From contig CM066984.1 of the NCBI GenBank assembly GCA_033977485.1, positions 44,089,100 through 44,153,099 of the forward strand: 64,000 nucleotides of DNA, given 5' to 3'. The DNA comes from Hydrangea macrophylla. Lineage: Eukaryota; Streptophyta; Magnoliopsida; Cornales; Hydrangeaceae. The position numbers and the translations under genes were made by a program. Of this stretch, positions 12,853-24,514 are shown one piece after another (position 1 is the stretch's first letter; every line of letters begins with the position of its first letter). Under the pieces are notes generated by a model that made no database searches, had not been told where the DNA came from, and worked only from the letters and a program-made list of their open reading frames with translations.

Positions 12853-14190
12853 ATGGCACAAGAAGCAAATGCAAGAGAGATAGCAGAATTGAGGGCAATA
12901 GTAGAATAGCAGGCAAGTCAGATGACTAGAATGATGACCATGATGGAGACCATGGCACGAGTTAGAGAGGAAGATTGGTTCGATGATCCAGAAAGAGCTA
13001 AAGCGCCAAGAGCAGAAAAGGAAAAACTAGAAAAAGAAATGGTCGAGAAAGAGATGATCGAGAAAGTAGAGAAACTGGAAAGGGTAGTCTGAAAGGCTTA
13101 CGGAGTTGACACTTACTTGCTAGAGCTGGAAGGGTTATATGAAGGGGTTTCTGAAGTATTACCTGCAAAATTCAAAATGCCTGTGTTTGATAAGTTTGAT
13201 GGAACAGGGAACCCCCGTAGTCATATCAGGATGTGTATAGGGGCTTTTCAGCCAAGTGGCTTGAGCACAACCATGATGGCTATTTTGTTTCAATAGATAT
13301 TAACTGGAGCTACCTTATCATGGTACCTTATATTAGAGCCTGGCAAGACTAGAATTTGGGAGGAAGTTGTCAAATCATTCGTAGCCCAATATGAGTATAA
13401 TCAAGATTAGGATGTTACTGTCAGAGATCTAGAGACTACCCAACCAGGGAACAAGGAATCTTTTGCTGAATATCTGAGCCATTGGAGAGGGAAAGCAGCT
13501 AAAATAGTACAGAGGCCAACCAAGAAAGAACAGATCCGAATGCTGATGAAAAATCTCCGGCCCATCTTCCAAGAAAAAATGAGGTTTCAATCCATAACAC
13601 CTTTACTGAAGTGTTTGATGTGGGAACTAGGATCGAAGACGCGATACAAGAAGGGTTGATCAAAAGAGAAGAACCAGTGAGCAGGTATAGGCGTCTAAAT
13701 TATGGGACAGGAGGAGGGCATTCAGGAGGTCATTCAGAACCTACAGACGTGAACGCGTTATTTGAATCAGAGAAGAAGCTCGATATAGCCAAAAGTTACC
13801 CTAAGAGAGGAGGAGATAAGCCATTCAGAAAGTTTTCAGACTTGGGGGTATCATTATCGACAGCTCTTGATAGGCTACTAGTAAAAGGACACCTTCACCT
13901 ATTGGAACCACAGCCAAGACCAAACCCACCACCTCCGAATTTCAAAGCTAATCTGTATTGCAAATTTCATTAAGAGTAGGAATACTCAATGGATCTATGC
14001 TTAAGGTTGAGACATGAAATCCAAGATTTGATAGATAAGAAGGTAATATCTTAACCGACCGCCAATCCGTCGTACGTCACCAAGAATCCACTACCAAATC
14101 ATCATGCGGTACCACCACCTGGAGTTTACTATTTAGAAAGTGAAGGAAGCTCTTTTGATCCATCAACATTGATCACTAAGTTGGGATGCC
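12853..14190 (+). pseudogene. gag: B1 gag (Tat-type), broken
   Basis: Gag forms the particle that packages the element RNA. The reading frame starts at ATG 12853 (MAQEANAREIAEL). It holds an acidic/Lys-rich coiled-coil segment and then the retrotransposon gag core: FDKFDGTGNP and MCIGAFQPSGL near 13180-13270, WRGKAAK near 13485, then RIEDAIQEGLIK after a frameshift near 13590. The C-terminal zinc-binding segment begins YCKFH at about 13957 and continues into LRLRHEIQDLID, with stops in between. There are at least four in-frame stops (near 12907, 13090, 13291 and 13405). Residues agree with B2 gag at 52457-53449, which shows the stops are lesions. Confidence 0.85.
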
Positions 14191-14543
14191 AGGGAAAGTT
14201 TTATCAGATGCAGGAGGATCTAAAAATATGCACTTTAGACGAGCTGATGGATAGAAACAAGGGGGAAGTAATAGGAAAGGCTGCCAGTGCGGATTGGTGG
14301 GCGCCTGAAGCTGATAGCTCTATTTGGTACAGAGGGGACGAAAACCAGAGTGTCAATAAAGTTAAAGAGTATCTTTGATATGAAAGTGAAAAAGAGGAAG
14401 AAAATCTAGAAGTCACTAAAGCACATGATGATCTTTGGTTTAAAGAAGAGGTCAGTCATTTAACATCCTCGGGAAGGAATTTCAAACATCACGAACTTGA
14501 GGAAGATCACCCAGGTCAGGAATTCGATAAGGGAAAAGGAAAA
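14191..14543 (+). pseudogene. B1 gag-protease linker
   Basis: An acidic segment between gag and protease, partly open at 14169-14378 (DWWAPEADSSIWYRGDENQ). The equivalent in B2 (53533-53820) reads NWWDPNNPTDNSIWEEEV. Conservation of WW-P and SIW between the two elements suggests a real polyprotein linker, not spacer. No enzymatic motif is present. Confidence 0.55.
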
Positions 14544-15377
14544 ATGAATGAGGAAGAAGAGGAAGATAGGGTTTTGAGACAAATAAAGAAGACGCAAGCG
14601 AATATCACTATTTGGGGGTTATTAATTGCTTCTAAGTGTCATAGGCAAGCAGTCCTCGATGCTCTCAATCAGTCAGATGTCTCCATCAACATCACCCTAG
14701 AGGATCTCATCGGCATGATCAACAAAAGCTCAACTCTAACTCTCTCATTTACCAAATCCGACTTGCCTCCTGGGGGACCCACTCACAATAAGCCGTTTCA
14801 CATCACCGTTGAATGTCTAGGAAATTCTTTGCCCGCTTGTCTCATTAACAACGGGTTTGCATTAAATGTATGCCCATTCCGAATAGCTAAAAGGATGGAA
14901 CTTGATGAATCCATGTTTATACCATCAGAATAGAAAGTGAGGACCTATGACAACACTCAACGAGCGATTATGGGGATCATTTTTCTGAATCTCTTTATTG
15001 GGACTGGGGAAAAGGAAGCAGAATTCCAGATCATCGACATTCCTGCATCGTTCAACCTGCTATTGGGAAGGCCATGGCTGGACAGTTTGGGTGCTATCCC
15101 GTCAACCATTCACCAAAAGGTTAAATATATTTGGGGGAATAAAGTTCGCAATATTCTAGGGGATAGTTGGATGCATGTGTCTGAGGCTTCATCCAGTGCC
15201 CCAGTTTTGGAAGTACAGATACAAGAAGATGAAGCAAGCTTGTGTGGTTTTGAATTCATTAATGTGATAGAAGATAGCAAGCCGAAGGAGTTCCTGCCAC
15301 TTTATTTTGACCAATATGCAAGTCCATTGGTAGCTGGAATCATAAGGAAAATAGTGTTCTTCCCGGGGTTGGTTTAG
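14544..15377 (+). pseudogene. pro: B1 aspartic protease region
   Basis: The protease cuts the polyprotein. The active-site segment reads ACLINNGFALNVCPF (about 14835-14880), where Tat proteases carry DNG; the catalytic Asp is replaced by Asn. Downstream are VRTYDNTQRAIMG and FNLLLGRPWLDSLGAIPS (about 15050-15100), the conserved C-terminal protease block LLGRPW. A stop (TAG near 14931) separates the two halves. Catalytically dead as read. Confidence 0.85.
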
Positions 15378-15394
15378 GTAAGAGGCACCAAGGA

Positions 15395-16021
15395 TTGCCA
15401 GAATTTTTGAACATTGTCACTCAAACACATACTCGTGGGCTAGGATACCTGCCAATAAAGGAAGAGGTGAAGAAAAAGAAGAAAGTGACTGATGCACCAT
15501 TAGAACCATACTTGAAGACTCTCAATGGGTATTTTGTCAATAAAGGGAAGGATTTTTTGTTTTGCAATTTACTAAAACTGTGGTTGGATAATGTGGAAAA
15601 GCGCATGAAGTCGGGATTCAAGATTTTCTTTTCACATAACTTCTCTAATTATAAAGACCCTTACCTTCAGGTGCCTGCAAAATCCGCCGTTACTCAGGAT
15701 TGGGTGTGCACTCTGGATGGCTCGGTAATGAAATATCTATTAGAAGAAGAGCATAGGGGAACCGGAAAGGGTAGTCCTAGGGAGATTATGAACGAAGATG
15801 AGAAAAGCCGAGATGAAGGAGAAAACAAGGAAAATAAAGCAGAAGGGGAGAAGCCAGAACATGAAGAAGAGCCAGAGGAAGAAGAAATGAAAGAGATTAC
15901 TCAGACAGGGGATCGGGAAGATCATATCATCACTGAATTGGGAGGAGAAAGCAAGAAAGAGTGGGTGTTTGAGTCTAGTGATAGGTATCCCCCTCACCTA
16001 GAGTCTGTAATGGCCAAATGA
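15395..16021 (+). pseudogene. B1 protease-RT linker, first part
   Basis: A 208-codon open stretch with no catalytic motif. It contains RGLGYLPIKEE near the start, KDFLFCNLLKLW, NFSNYKDPYLQVPAK (about 15640-15680), TQDWVCTLDG, and an acidic Glu/Lys-rich tail. The KDPYLQ and QDWICALDD blocks recur in B2 at 61034-61110, where the Athila-like insertion splits them, so this is a conserved polyprotein module of the family. Function unknown. Confidence 0.6.
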
Positions 16022-17147
16022 GGCGTCTTTTAATTTCTATGTCTGTTGTAATCACTCTCAAGAAAATCAATGAAAATGTGACTAATTCTGCTTACTCGAC
16101 TGCGCATAATAATAACTATGATGCATGTGATGAAATACCAGATGAATTGCAAAAATTAATTGAAAAAGAAAACGAGTCTACATGTAAAATCATAGAAAGC
16201 ACTTCAATAATTAATTTGGGAAATGAAGATAATTCACAAAATATTTCTATTGGCTCCACGCTTAGCAATAAGAAAAGTAAGGAATTAATCAATCTATTAA
16301 ATGAATTCAAAGATGTCTTTGCATGATCCTATGATGTTATGCCAGAAGTTGATCCTAAAATAGTCCAACATCATATTCCCCTCTTCCCAAACTCAAAACC
16401 CGTAAAATAAAAATTGAGGCGAATGAGGCCTGAATGAGCGCTAAAAGTGAAGGAGGAAGTTGAAAAGCAGTTAGGAGCTGGATTCTTGATGGTCACTGAG
16501 TATCCAGAACGGGTCGCTAACCTTGTAACAGTCCCAAAAAAGGATGGTCGCGTTAGGGTTGTGTTGATTTCTGGGATTTGAACAGAGCCAGCCCTAAGGA
16601 CGATTTTCCTTTACCCTACATTGATGTGTTAGTAGACAATACAGCAGGATATGAACTCTAATATTTTATGGATGGGTTCTTAGGGTATAATCAAATTTTA
16701 ATGGCACCCGAAGATAGGTAAAAGACTACCTTTATCACACCCTGGGGGACTTATTGTTATAGAGTTATGCCATTTGGGCTTAAGAACGTGGGGGCAACTT
16801 ATCAAAGAGCTGCCACCACCCTACTGCATGACATGATCCATAAAGAAGTGGAGGTGTATGTTGATGACATAATAGTAAAGTCCAAAGAGAGGAAAGGGCA
16901 CTTAAAGGCTTTAAGGAAATTCTTTGAGAGGCTAAGGAAATTCAGAATGAGGATAAACCCGCAGAAATGTACCTTTGGGGTCACCATGGGGAAATTATTG
17001 GGGATTCTGATTACACAGAGGGGGATTGAGGTAGACCCAACCAAAATTCAAGCCATAACCGAAATGCCATCACCATAAAATGAAAAGGAGTTGAGGGGAT
17101 TCTTAGGAAGGATATAGTTCATCAGCCGTTTCATATCCAAACTCACC
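16018..17147 (+). pseudogene. pol: B1 reverse transcriptase
   Basis: Copies element RNA into DNA. The upstream segment ends in NLLNEFKDVFA (about 16290-16320), a typical RT entry block, followed by a stop at 16324. Recognisable blocks are VTVPKKDGRVRVV (about 16525), a damaged middle with frameshift and stops (16570-16740), MPFGLKNVGATYQRA (16767 on) and the catalytic EVYVDDIIVKSKER (about 16850-16890). The thumb GILITQRGIEVDPTKIQAI ends near 17070. The YVDD catalytic pair survives but the N-terminal half is broken. Confidence 0.9.
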
Positions 17148-17700
17148 ATGACGTGTGACCCACTGTTCAAGTTGGTGAGGAAAGGAGAGAAGTTTGAATG
17201 GGATAGCCAATGCCAGAAAGTCTTTGAAAAGATCAAAACCAACCTCCAAAACCCTCCTGTCCTATTACCTCCTAAACTTGGAAAGCCTTTATTGCTATAC
17301 CTGTCTGTGATCGAGAACTCAATGGGGTGTATATGTTGGCCCAAGAAGAAGAAGAGGGGCATTTAGAGAAAGCAATCTACTATCTAAGTAAGAGGATGAC
17401 CGGGTATGAACTGAATTATTCACCATTGGAGAAAGCTTATTGGGCCTTGGTATGGTGTACCCGTCGCCTTAGGCATTATATGTTAGCCTTCCTTGTCACC
17501 CTAATATCCCGAATGGACCCACTCAAATACCTCTTTGAAAAATCCGCCTTAACCAGTAAGATCTCCCATTGGACCATGATGCTAACCGAATTTGATATCA
17601 AGTATGTCACTTCCAAATCTGTCAAAGGGAGAGCCATCGTCGAATACTTAGCTAACCTTGCCATAGAATTTGAAGAAAAGGGAGAATTTAAGTTTCTTGA
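17148..17700 (+). pseudogene. B1 RNase H (Ty3 type)
   Basis: Degrades RNA in RNA-DNA hybrids during replication. Evidence is CDPLFKLVRKGEKFEWDSQC (17151 on) as the RT/RNase H connection, then a frameshift near 17330 and the block YLSKRMTGYELNYSPLEKAY (about 17370-17440), which is typical of gypsy RNase H. WTMMLTEFDIKYV (about 17570) closes the domain. The expected Asp-containing first block is only partly preserved. Confidence 0.85.
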
Positions 17701-18022
17701 TGATGGGGTGATGGAAGTAAAGGAAGATTTGTGGAGAATGTATTTTGATGGAGCATCTAATCAGATAGGATACGAGGTTGGAATCATCCTCATATCACCT
17801 AATGAAGCCCCCACCCCATTGGCCGTTAAGATTAAATATAACTCAACCAACAACACGGTAGAATACGAAGTATGCATAATTGGGATGGAAGCAGCCTTGG
17901 CCTTAAAAATTGAGAAGATTGACGTTTTTAGGGACTCAAATCTAATAATATCGCAAGTGAGGGGTGATTGGAGAATAAAGTATGAGAAATTGAGCCTTAC
18001 CATGAATACCTGGAAAGCCTGA
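17701..18022 (+). pseudogene. B1 second RNase H (aRNH-like)
   Basis: A second RNase H domain between RNase H and integrase, diagnostic of the Tat lineage. Visible blocks are MYFDGASNQIGYEVGIILIS (first Asp, about 17740), NNTVEYEVCIIGMEAALAL (Glu, about 17850-17900) and VFRDSNLIISQVRGDWRIKY (Asp, about 17925-17985). The third block usually reads GDS; here it is RDS. The frame ends at a stop at 18020-18022. Confidence 0.8.
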
Positions 18023-18360
18023 AAGTGCAGTTCAGAAAAATCTCTTTCTATTAGCCGATTCTTTAGCAACTTTGGCCTCGATGATCTAAATCCCTATAGG
18101 AGTTACCATGATTCCCCTATCCATAGAAGAGAGGACCCGACCCTCATTCGAGACAATCGTATCCATTGAAGGAGGAGAAGAGACAGAAGTGCCATGTTAT
18201 GTGGATGTTTGGAGTTTTATTGAAAGAGGAGAGTACCCTAAAGGCTTAAGAAAAGGATAAGAAGGCAATTCAGAGGTTTTCAGCTCAGTTTGTGATTTAT
18301 GCGGGAAAGTTGTAGAAGAAGTCCTATACCGGTTATAACCTAGAATGTCTACATGGGAGA
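18023..18360 (+). pseudogene. B1 RNase H-integrase connection, degraded
   Basis: About 340 bp with stops in all plus frames. Fragments such as GYNLECLHGREARM lead into the integrase zinc-binding domain. No independent feature is seen. Confidence 0.45.
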
Positions 18361-19436
18361 GAAGCAAGAATGATGATGGAAGAAATACACGAGGGAGTTT
18401 GCGGGCCACACATGAGCGGACACATGTTAGCCAAAAAGATAATCCGGCAAGGATACTTTTGGACAACTTTGGATAAGGATTGTTGTGAGTATGTTAGGAA
18501 ATGCTATAAGTGTCAAATCCATGCAAATCTTATGCATACCCCACCTTCCCAACTTTATAGCATGACCATCCCTTGGCCATTCTCCATGTAGGGCATCGAT
18601 ATCATTGGTGAAGTAATTCTGAAAGCCTCCAATGGACACCGGTACATAATTATGGGGATAGATTATTTTACTAAGTGGGTGGAAGCGGCGTCATATGCAA
18701 CATTGAAAGCTAAGGATGTGGTGAATTTTATCGAGAAAAACATAGTCTGTAGATATGGGGTCCCAAATGAATTCATTTCTGATCATGGTAGCCATTTCCA
18801 AGGAGAAGTTATCCCACTCTTACAGAAGTATAGGATCACCCACCATCAATCTTTCCCATACAGACCCCAAACAAATGGAGTAGTAGAAGCCACAAACAAG
18901 AATGTAAAGGCAATCCTGGGAAAATGATAGATACATATAGGGATTGGCACGAGAAGCTACCATTTGCTTTGTGGGGATACCGAACTTCTGTAAGAACTTC
19001 AACAGGGGCTACACCGTATTCATTAGTCTATGGGATGGAAGCCGTTCTCCCAGTTGAGGTCGAAATACCATCTTTGAGAGTTTTGGTGGAGTACGAGGTA
19101 ACCGAACTTGAGTGGCTGTGGGGGAGATATGAGGAATTGATGTTACTCGATGAAAAGAGATTGGCTGCTATAAATCACACTCGGGGATATCAAAAAAGTA
19201 TAGCTTATACTTTCAACAAGAAGGTTTGCCCAAGGAAGTTTGCTGAGGATGACCTGGTCCTCAAAGAACTTAAAGCGCCTGTTTATGACCCCTGAGGAAA
19301 ATTTAAACCTAATTGGGTTAAACCATATATCATTGAGACACTCCTCTCCGGAGGAGCTACCTATCTCATAGACCTAGACAGAGTTGAGTTTAAACAACCA
19401 ATCAACCTTGATTGCCTCAAGAAATATTTTGCTTGA
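18361..19436 (+). pseudogene. int: B1 integrase
   Basis: Integrase inserts the DNA copy. The zinc-binding HHCC region is HEGVCGPHMSGH followed by VRKCYKCQ (about 18385-18510). The catalytic DDE residues are GIDIIG (about 18595; a TAG stop lies just before it), FISDHGSHFQG (about 18775) and VVEATNKN (about 18880-18900). After a TGA stop at 18925-18927 the frame shifts, and the C-terminal region reads FALWGYRTSVRTSTGATPYSLVYG (18965 on), ending near KKYFA at 19436. No chromodomain is seen, as expected for Tat. Confidence 0.9.
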
Positions 19437-20113
19437 AACCGTATCTGTCAAAACTTCTAGAGTCAATGAACTATACTTGACCTGATTCCTGCTAGGGGAT
19501 ACGTAGGCAACCTACTCGGATCGGTCACAAAAATTGTCTAAAAAGCACTTTTCTTCTAGCCTTGGCTGAACTACTATAGACCTGATACCCATTCGGGGAT
19601 AAGTAGGCGGACTCGAAAGGCCCTCGGTCCAAATAAAACCCAAACTCTTGAAAAAATTAACGTCTTGAGTTTCACCATGCCAAACTAGGGGCAAACTTGC
19701 ATTTTCCTAGAACCACATCGAAATCCCTAAACCAGGGGCAAACTTCATTTGCCACCCGATGAGCGCAGATGAAGTCTAAACCCATCTCTGGATCTGCTAG
19801 CTATCAAAGTATGTATTATGTGGAAACAAATGAGAATTCGTGATATAGAAGGATTAAAACCAAGCAAGACTCATGGCAAAGTAATAAAAGCCAAAAGAGA
19901 CATTAAGAGGAGAATTGTTCATAACCTAAAGAAATTGGAAGAGTGCCAGCTTTGATTCAAAATGATTAGAACATTTTTCAAAATACAAGGAAAAGCATTT
20001 CAAAAATGGAAAATACATCACATGATTAAAGTAAAGCGAAGTAAAATCAAGCAGGATTTGTCAAAAGTTTTTATTATTATCAGGAATCTTGTTGTCTCTG
20101 TCTAGTCGCGAAG
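19437..20113 (+). other. B1 post-pol spacer with conserved GGGGATACGTAGGC motif
   Basis: Non-coding. Two copies of a motif of the form CGGGGATACGTAGGCAG lie at 19495-19509 and 19594-19610, each preceded by CTGAT(T/A)CC. Versions also lie at 43291-43305 before the B1 3' LTR and at 62314-62330 and 62428-62445 in B2. Blocks of the form AGGGGCAAACTT at 19686-19760 also recur in B2 at 62510-62620. Conservation in two diverged elements suggests an RNA-level role, which is not shown. Confidence 0.55.
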
Positions 20114-21034
20114 TTACCCTCCAATCAAGGCCTCAATCTCAAAAAGATACTTGGCAATGGGAATAACTGAACGGAAGGGGGCCGACACTCTGTCATGCCA
20201 AGCCTTGGCAAATAGTCTCATGGTAGAAGGGTGTAGAGTGGAACTCCTCAAAAAATCTGCAGTGATAGTGTCCGAGACATCCTGTAGCAACCCGAACTGA
20301 CGAACTACCCGACTGGGAATGTAAAAAGTGGTGGCACGCAGACCAAGCAGCCAAACCCCCGGGCATCTAAGAAGTCGTACCGTAACAGAATAGTAAGACC
20401 ATTGGGGGCATACCCAATGGATATCCTCATAATATAGGCTCTGAAGCCAAGCAAGCCTGTCAACCGTGCGAGATGGGTAACGAACATCTAGGCGATCGTA
20501 GGGGAGCAGTCTCCCAGGGGGAGGATGAGCGAAGAAACCTAAACGCTCGAGAAACCAGATTTGCAGGATGTGAGGTGATCCCGAAAGTAGCATCGACCTT
20601 GTGCTCTGTGCATGGTCCAAACCCAGCAAGGTCTCCCCTAGAACAAGCATGACAGCACTCCACATCTCTCAGAGACTGCAAACAATAGGGATGAGGATGT
20701 CGGTGGAGGAATGAAATAAGAAATTAGAAAGCATGGCCAAAGAAAGGGCACTGCGTCTGATGATCTAATATCCTCCGTCATCAGGATCACCAATGGGAGC
20801 ATAAATAGAAGAAAGACGGTCGAAATTAATGTGCCAGTCACGAACAAAGGAACTGGCAGCACCCCGAGAAATATGAAGAAGAGCCTCTAGATTTTAGACG
20901 TACCCTGCTTGTATTTGGGGGATGATCAAATTAGCATAAGGATCAGTATCGAAAATGGAGCTAAATTCCTCGAAGAGTGGACAAACCTCCTCATGGCCAA
21001 ACCAGAAGACATGCAAAGAAAGGTCCCAACATGT

Positions 21035-24000
21035 TGTAGACACCCCATTTTGTCGGCTATCATATTTAGGAGACCTATAGCTTGGTGGTTCACAATGATA
21101 AAAAAGACTCAAAAGGACTCCTGGAAGTTAGTTTTATTTCTCAAAATGCTCAGAATGACCAAAATGCCCCTAAAAGCCCGAAAACTCCCAGATTTGGACC
21201 AAAAGTTCTGGAAACATGCTATGTCATAAGAAAAGTAAGAAAATGAGTTTTTAAGTAAAATCAAATGAAATCGTCAGCTTCCAGAGACCCCCGGAAAGTC
21301 CCCGTTGACCGGTTTGACCGGTTTGACCAGGGTTTGACCGAAATCATCCGAATTTACCAAAAAATTCCAAGATCATTCTGGATCATATAAAAAGTACTAA
21401 AATGAGTTTGAAAAGAGAATCAGACTAAAACGTTAGCTCTTGGGAGCTCCCAGAGGTTCCTAGAACTTCCCGGTTTGACCAGTTTGACCAAAAGTTGACT
21501 TTAAAACCGGAACACCGTATCATTTTTCAAACATTTTTCATGGATACTAGAGGTCATTAGCTTTCTAACGGTATATCACACATAATTCCTGGATTTAAAA
21601 CGAATTTATTATGAATTTTCGAAGGTGAAAAAGGCGAGCAAATCAGCTTTTATCGCAAATACCGTAAAACTTTTCAAAGTGATCTAAATCCAAAACATTT
21701 ATATAGAAATTAGACTCTGATACCTTTCCAATGGTATATCATAAGCTCAGTTTGGAGTTCGTACGCATTTTCTGTGAATTTTGGATGAAATAGGGCCTTT
21801 TTCGCGAATACCGGAACCTCTGGGAGCCTAAATACAATTTTCTGGGCATTTGAGGAGCAGTGCCGCGGCGGCAATGGGTCACTGCCATGGTGGCACATGC
21901 CCAGTGCCGTGGCGGCACTCAACCCTCGCAGAGTCCATTTTTGTAATTTATTTGGGGGTCCAATTTGATTAATTAAAAACCAAAACGATGTAGTTTTATG
22001 TTCATAGATGTTTGGGACCAATGAGAGTACTTCTAAAATCCCAAAACCACCCCAAATTAGCCTATATAAATCCCCCATTGCTCTTCATTTTGGGGGAGCC
22101 AAGTGCAAAACTTGAGAAAGTTTTAGAGACAAAGAGAGATAGATATAGGTTTAGAAGAGAGAAAGGGAGCTTCTCCCACTGATTTTCTATAGAAAGTGAG
22201 TTCTATACTCAAGTTCTTCCATCATCCTTCTATATACTTCATCATCAATACACCCAACCACCATTTCTCTAAGCATTCATGAGTTAGGGAGCTACTTCCA
22301 TGTCCAAATGTCAATATCTATGAGTGAAACACTAAGCTACAAGTCCAAAATCACATTGATTATCATCTATTGATTGTTATTTAATTGCTTGTTCATATTA
22401 TGTTCATCTCTTCTTAATCTCATTTCTTTTTTTATTTTTATTGTTTTTATTATTTACTTACTTGATCTTCATCATCTAAATGATGACATGAAGTTTGAGG
22501 TGAGTAAATCCTTATGAATAGTAGCTCTTGACCTCAAAAAAATGTTTAATAGATGATGATTATAACTTCAAAACCTCCAAGGTATCCTTGAAGTTATGTT
22601 CAAAATAAAAATGAATCTCTCCAATAATATTGGGGGTTCTTGATGATGAGTTTGATGTTGATATTCCAAGAGGTAATAATCTCTATTTGATGTTGAAAAT
22701 ATACTTTCAAAACCTCTATTTCAAAACCCCTCTCAAACCCTCTCATTTTGATCTCAAGAAAGAAAACTCAAGTTTTTCCCAAAATCTTTAAAACAGTGAG
22801 TCAAAACAGTGAATGATCTGAGCTCAAAGATTTCTCTAGAACTCAATACTCAATGTATGGATGCAAGACCACTTGAAAAATCTTTCTAACGCATTAGGGA
22901 ACACCCATGATTTTTAGTTTGACTTGGAGATACATGGAAGGATCCCATTTTGGTCCAAACATTCTCTCCAGATATTCTGCCTTTGCTGTCACATCAGCTT
23001 GGTTGACTTTCAACTTGCCTTACAGAAAACTTTTCTAAAAGGGGTGATCCTAACTCATTTTCCCTTGAACTTCAGTGTCTTAGGGAACCTTATGTATAAA
23101 ATGGACCCCTAGATCTTTTGGTTTCATTTTCTAAGAGTTTTTAACATTTCAGTCGACAGTATGAACTCTGTTTCTGAGTAACCTTTATTGTTCATATGAT
23201 TTCTCTCAATCTTTAATAGTTATTAAAGATTGGATATTTGGGTTGTGTTCTAGACACAATAAGGAAGATCTCCATAAAATATCATGCATTGAAAACATTC
23301 CTAACCCCTCTTTTAAATTTCCAAAATATCATGTCACTGTTCTGTCCACTATTCACTGCAAGCACACTTTTACTTCCATTCTTTGATGTGGTGCTTACAT
23401 GCACTCCAAATTAGCTCATGTCTTAGGAAGTAGTTCGTACTATATTTGTACATATCCCATGATGATTTCCTTCATTCATTCATACACATTCTAGACTTCT
23501 AAGTCATTCTAGGAATCCATGAACACAAAACACACTACAATCTTGGCACATTATAGATACATACATTGTATCCATGCAAAGATTTGGGGCTTTTGTGACT
23601 CCTAATCTAAGAAGATTATAAGGAATGAATTTGATCACACGTCCATGCTTTCCCTCGATCTAATCATCCTTTCTCATCTGTCCCGGGGATTAAGAGGTCT
23701 TTTTTTCCCAAAGATTAACATGCATCATTCTAGTTTGCTAAGCATATTTTGATTTATTTGATTATTGGTTTCAAGAACAACTCATGTCCCTTTTAGATTA
23801 GGAAAACTTTATTACTTGATACATGATTAGATGATTTTTCCTAGGTTTGTTTGTGTGATCTTTCACTTTGCATTGTGTGATACTTGGCTTAGATCTTATG
23901 AACGATATCTTATCTTTTGATCTTCCATTTCAAAATTCTTGTGTGATGTAATATACTATCATAGTATTAATTATCAAACCATACATAGTATAAGATGATT

Positions 24001-24270
24001 ACTTGGATGCTAATTGAGGCCCGTCGAAAGACGGGGCGAGTTGAGGGTGTTTTAGTTGCGACAAAGGCTCCTTCCTCTCTCGTACCAAAACCCCGAGCCA
24101 AGTTCTTTGGTTATGAAGGGTCGGTGCCCTTTATCCATTTGGTTGAGTCAAATTAAGTTTCTTGGTTCCTTAAAGACTAAGTGGCGACTCTGTATCTATT
24201 TTTAATAGACCTTTCCTTCCCTTTCAAAATGATTTCAAACGAACAAGAGGCAGAATTCCACGTGTCCACA
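21035..24270 (+). repeat. A2: solo LTR of Tat-like family A
   Basis: A 3.24-kb LTR (TGTAGACACCCC...GTGTCCACA) flanked by a perfect CATGT duplication (21030-21034, 24271-24275) with no internal region, hence a solo LTR left by LTR-LTR recombination. It is homologous to the minus-strand LTR 914-4182. Palindromes lie at 21858-21920 and a TATA box at 22062-22071 (CTATATAAAT). It interrupts the antisense DUF7745-like frame of B1 and so postdates B1. Confidence 0.93.
21858..21920 (+). promoter_or_regulatory. GC-rich palindrome triplet in A2 LTR
   Basis: Three consecutive near-palindromes of the form AGTGCCGYGGYGGCACT, about 140-200 bp upstream of the TATA box at 22062. Base changes between units often keep or restore symmetry (for example CATGGTGG against CGCGGCGG). 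Confidence 0.55.
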
Positions 24271-24514
24271 CATGTGATAGCAGCTCAGAGTAAACCCTCG
24301 TCAAGAGCCATATGGGAAAAAGCAAAGAGGTCTGTTAATCTGTGAGAGTCGAAGTTGAGTTGGTCGATGCCAGAAAGAGAATCCATCCACGGGTATAGAA
24401 TGTCAGAACGTATGGGAGCCATGAAAGATGAGAATGAGGAAAAAAACCTTGGGAATATCAAAACGAGCATGAAAATGAATAAAAGGCACCTCATACAAGC
24501 AAATGGGTACAAAC

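Larger units (their letters stand above)
20114..24422 (-). pseudogene. Antisense DUF7745-like coding region, split by solo LTR
   Basis: Minus-strand reading frame inside B1, antisense to gag-pol, from MAPIRSDILYP (ATG 24422) to a stop at 20114. Joined across the solo LTR with one copy of CATGT removed, it stays in one frame for about 1.06 kb with four stops (near 24285, 20895, 20770 and 20672). The last 183 codons are open. Features: HVFWFGHEEVCPLFEEFSSI, ANLIIPQIQAGY, LGLDHAQSTRSML, YYEDIHWVCPQW, VWLLGLRATTFYIPSRVVRQ. The order (a WD..FHFG-type block, then P..EE..., an IWxxPW-type block, and R.FG.QxV) recalls DUF7745, a plant family often found in retrotransposons; that assignment is from memory of the family pattern. 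Role unknown. Confidence 0.65.

Noticed and set aside
17048..18069. Minus-strand ORFs opposite RT and RNase H
   Set aside because: They are shadows of the pol frame on the other strand with no domain of their own.
12853..19436. Endogenous pararetrovirus (caulimovirid)
   Set aside because: Integrase with HHCC and DDE blocks, a second RNase H and long LTRs identify a Ty3/gypsy element; no movement-protein or coat-protein region is seen.
20114..20665. Envelope-like gene of a retrovirus-type element
   Set aside because: The frame is antisense to gag-pol, has no signal peptide or transmembrane segment, and resembles DUF7745 residue patterns.
914..24270. A1 LTR and A2 solo LTR as the two LTRs of one element
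   Set aside because: They are on opposite strands, A1 is followed by its own PBS and leader, and A2 has its own perfect target duplication.
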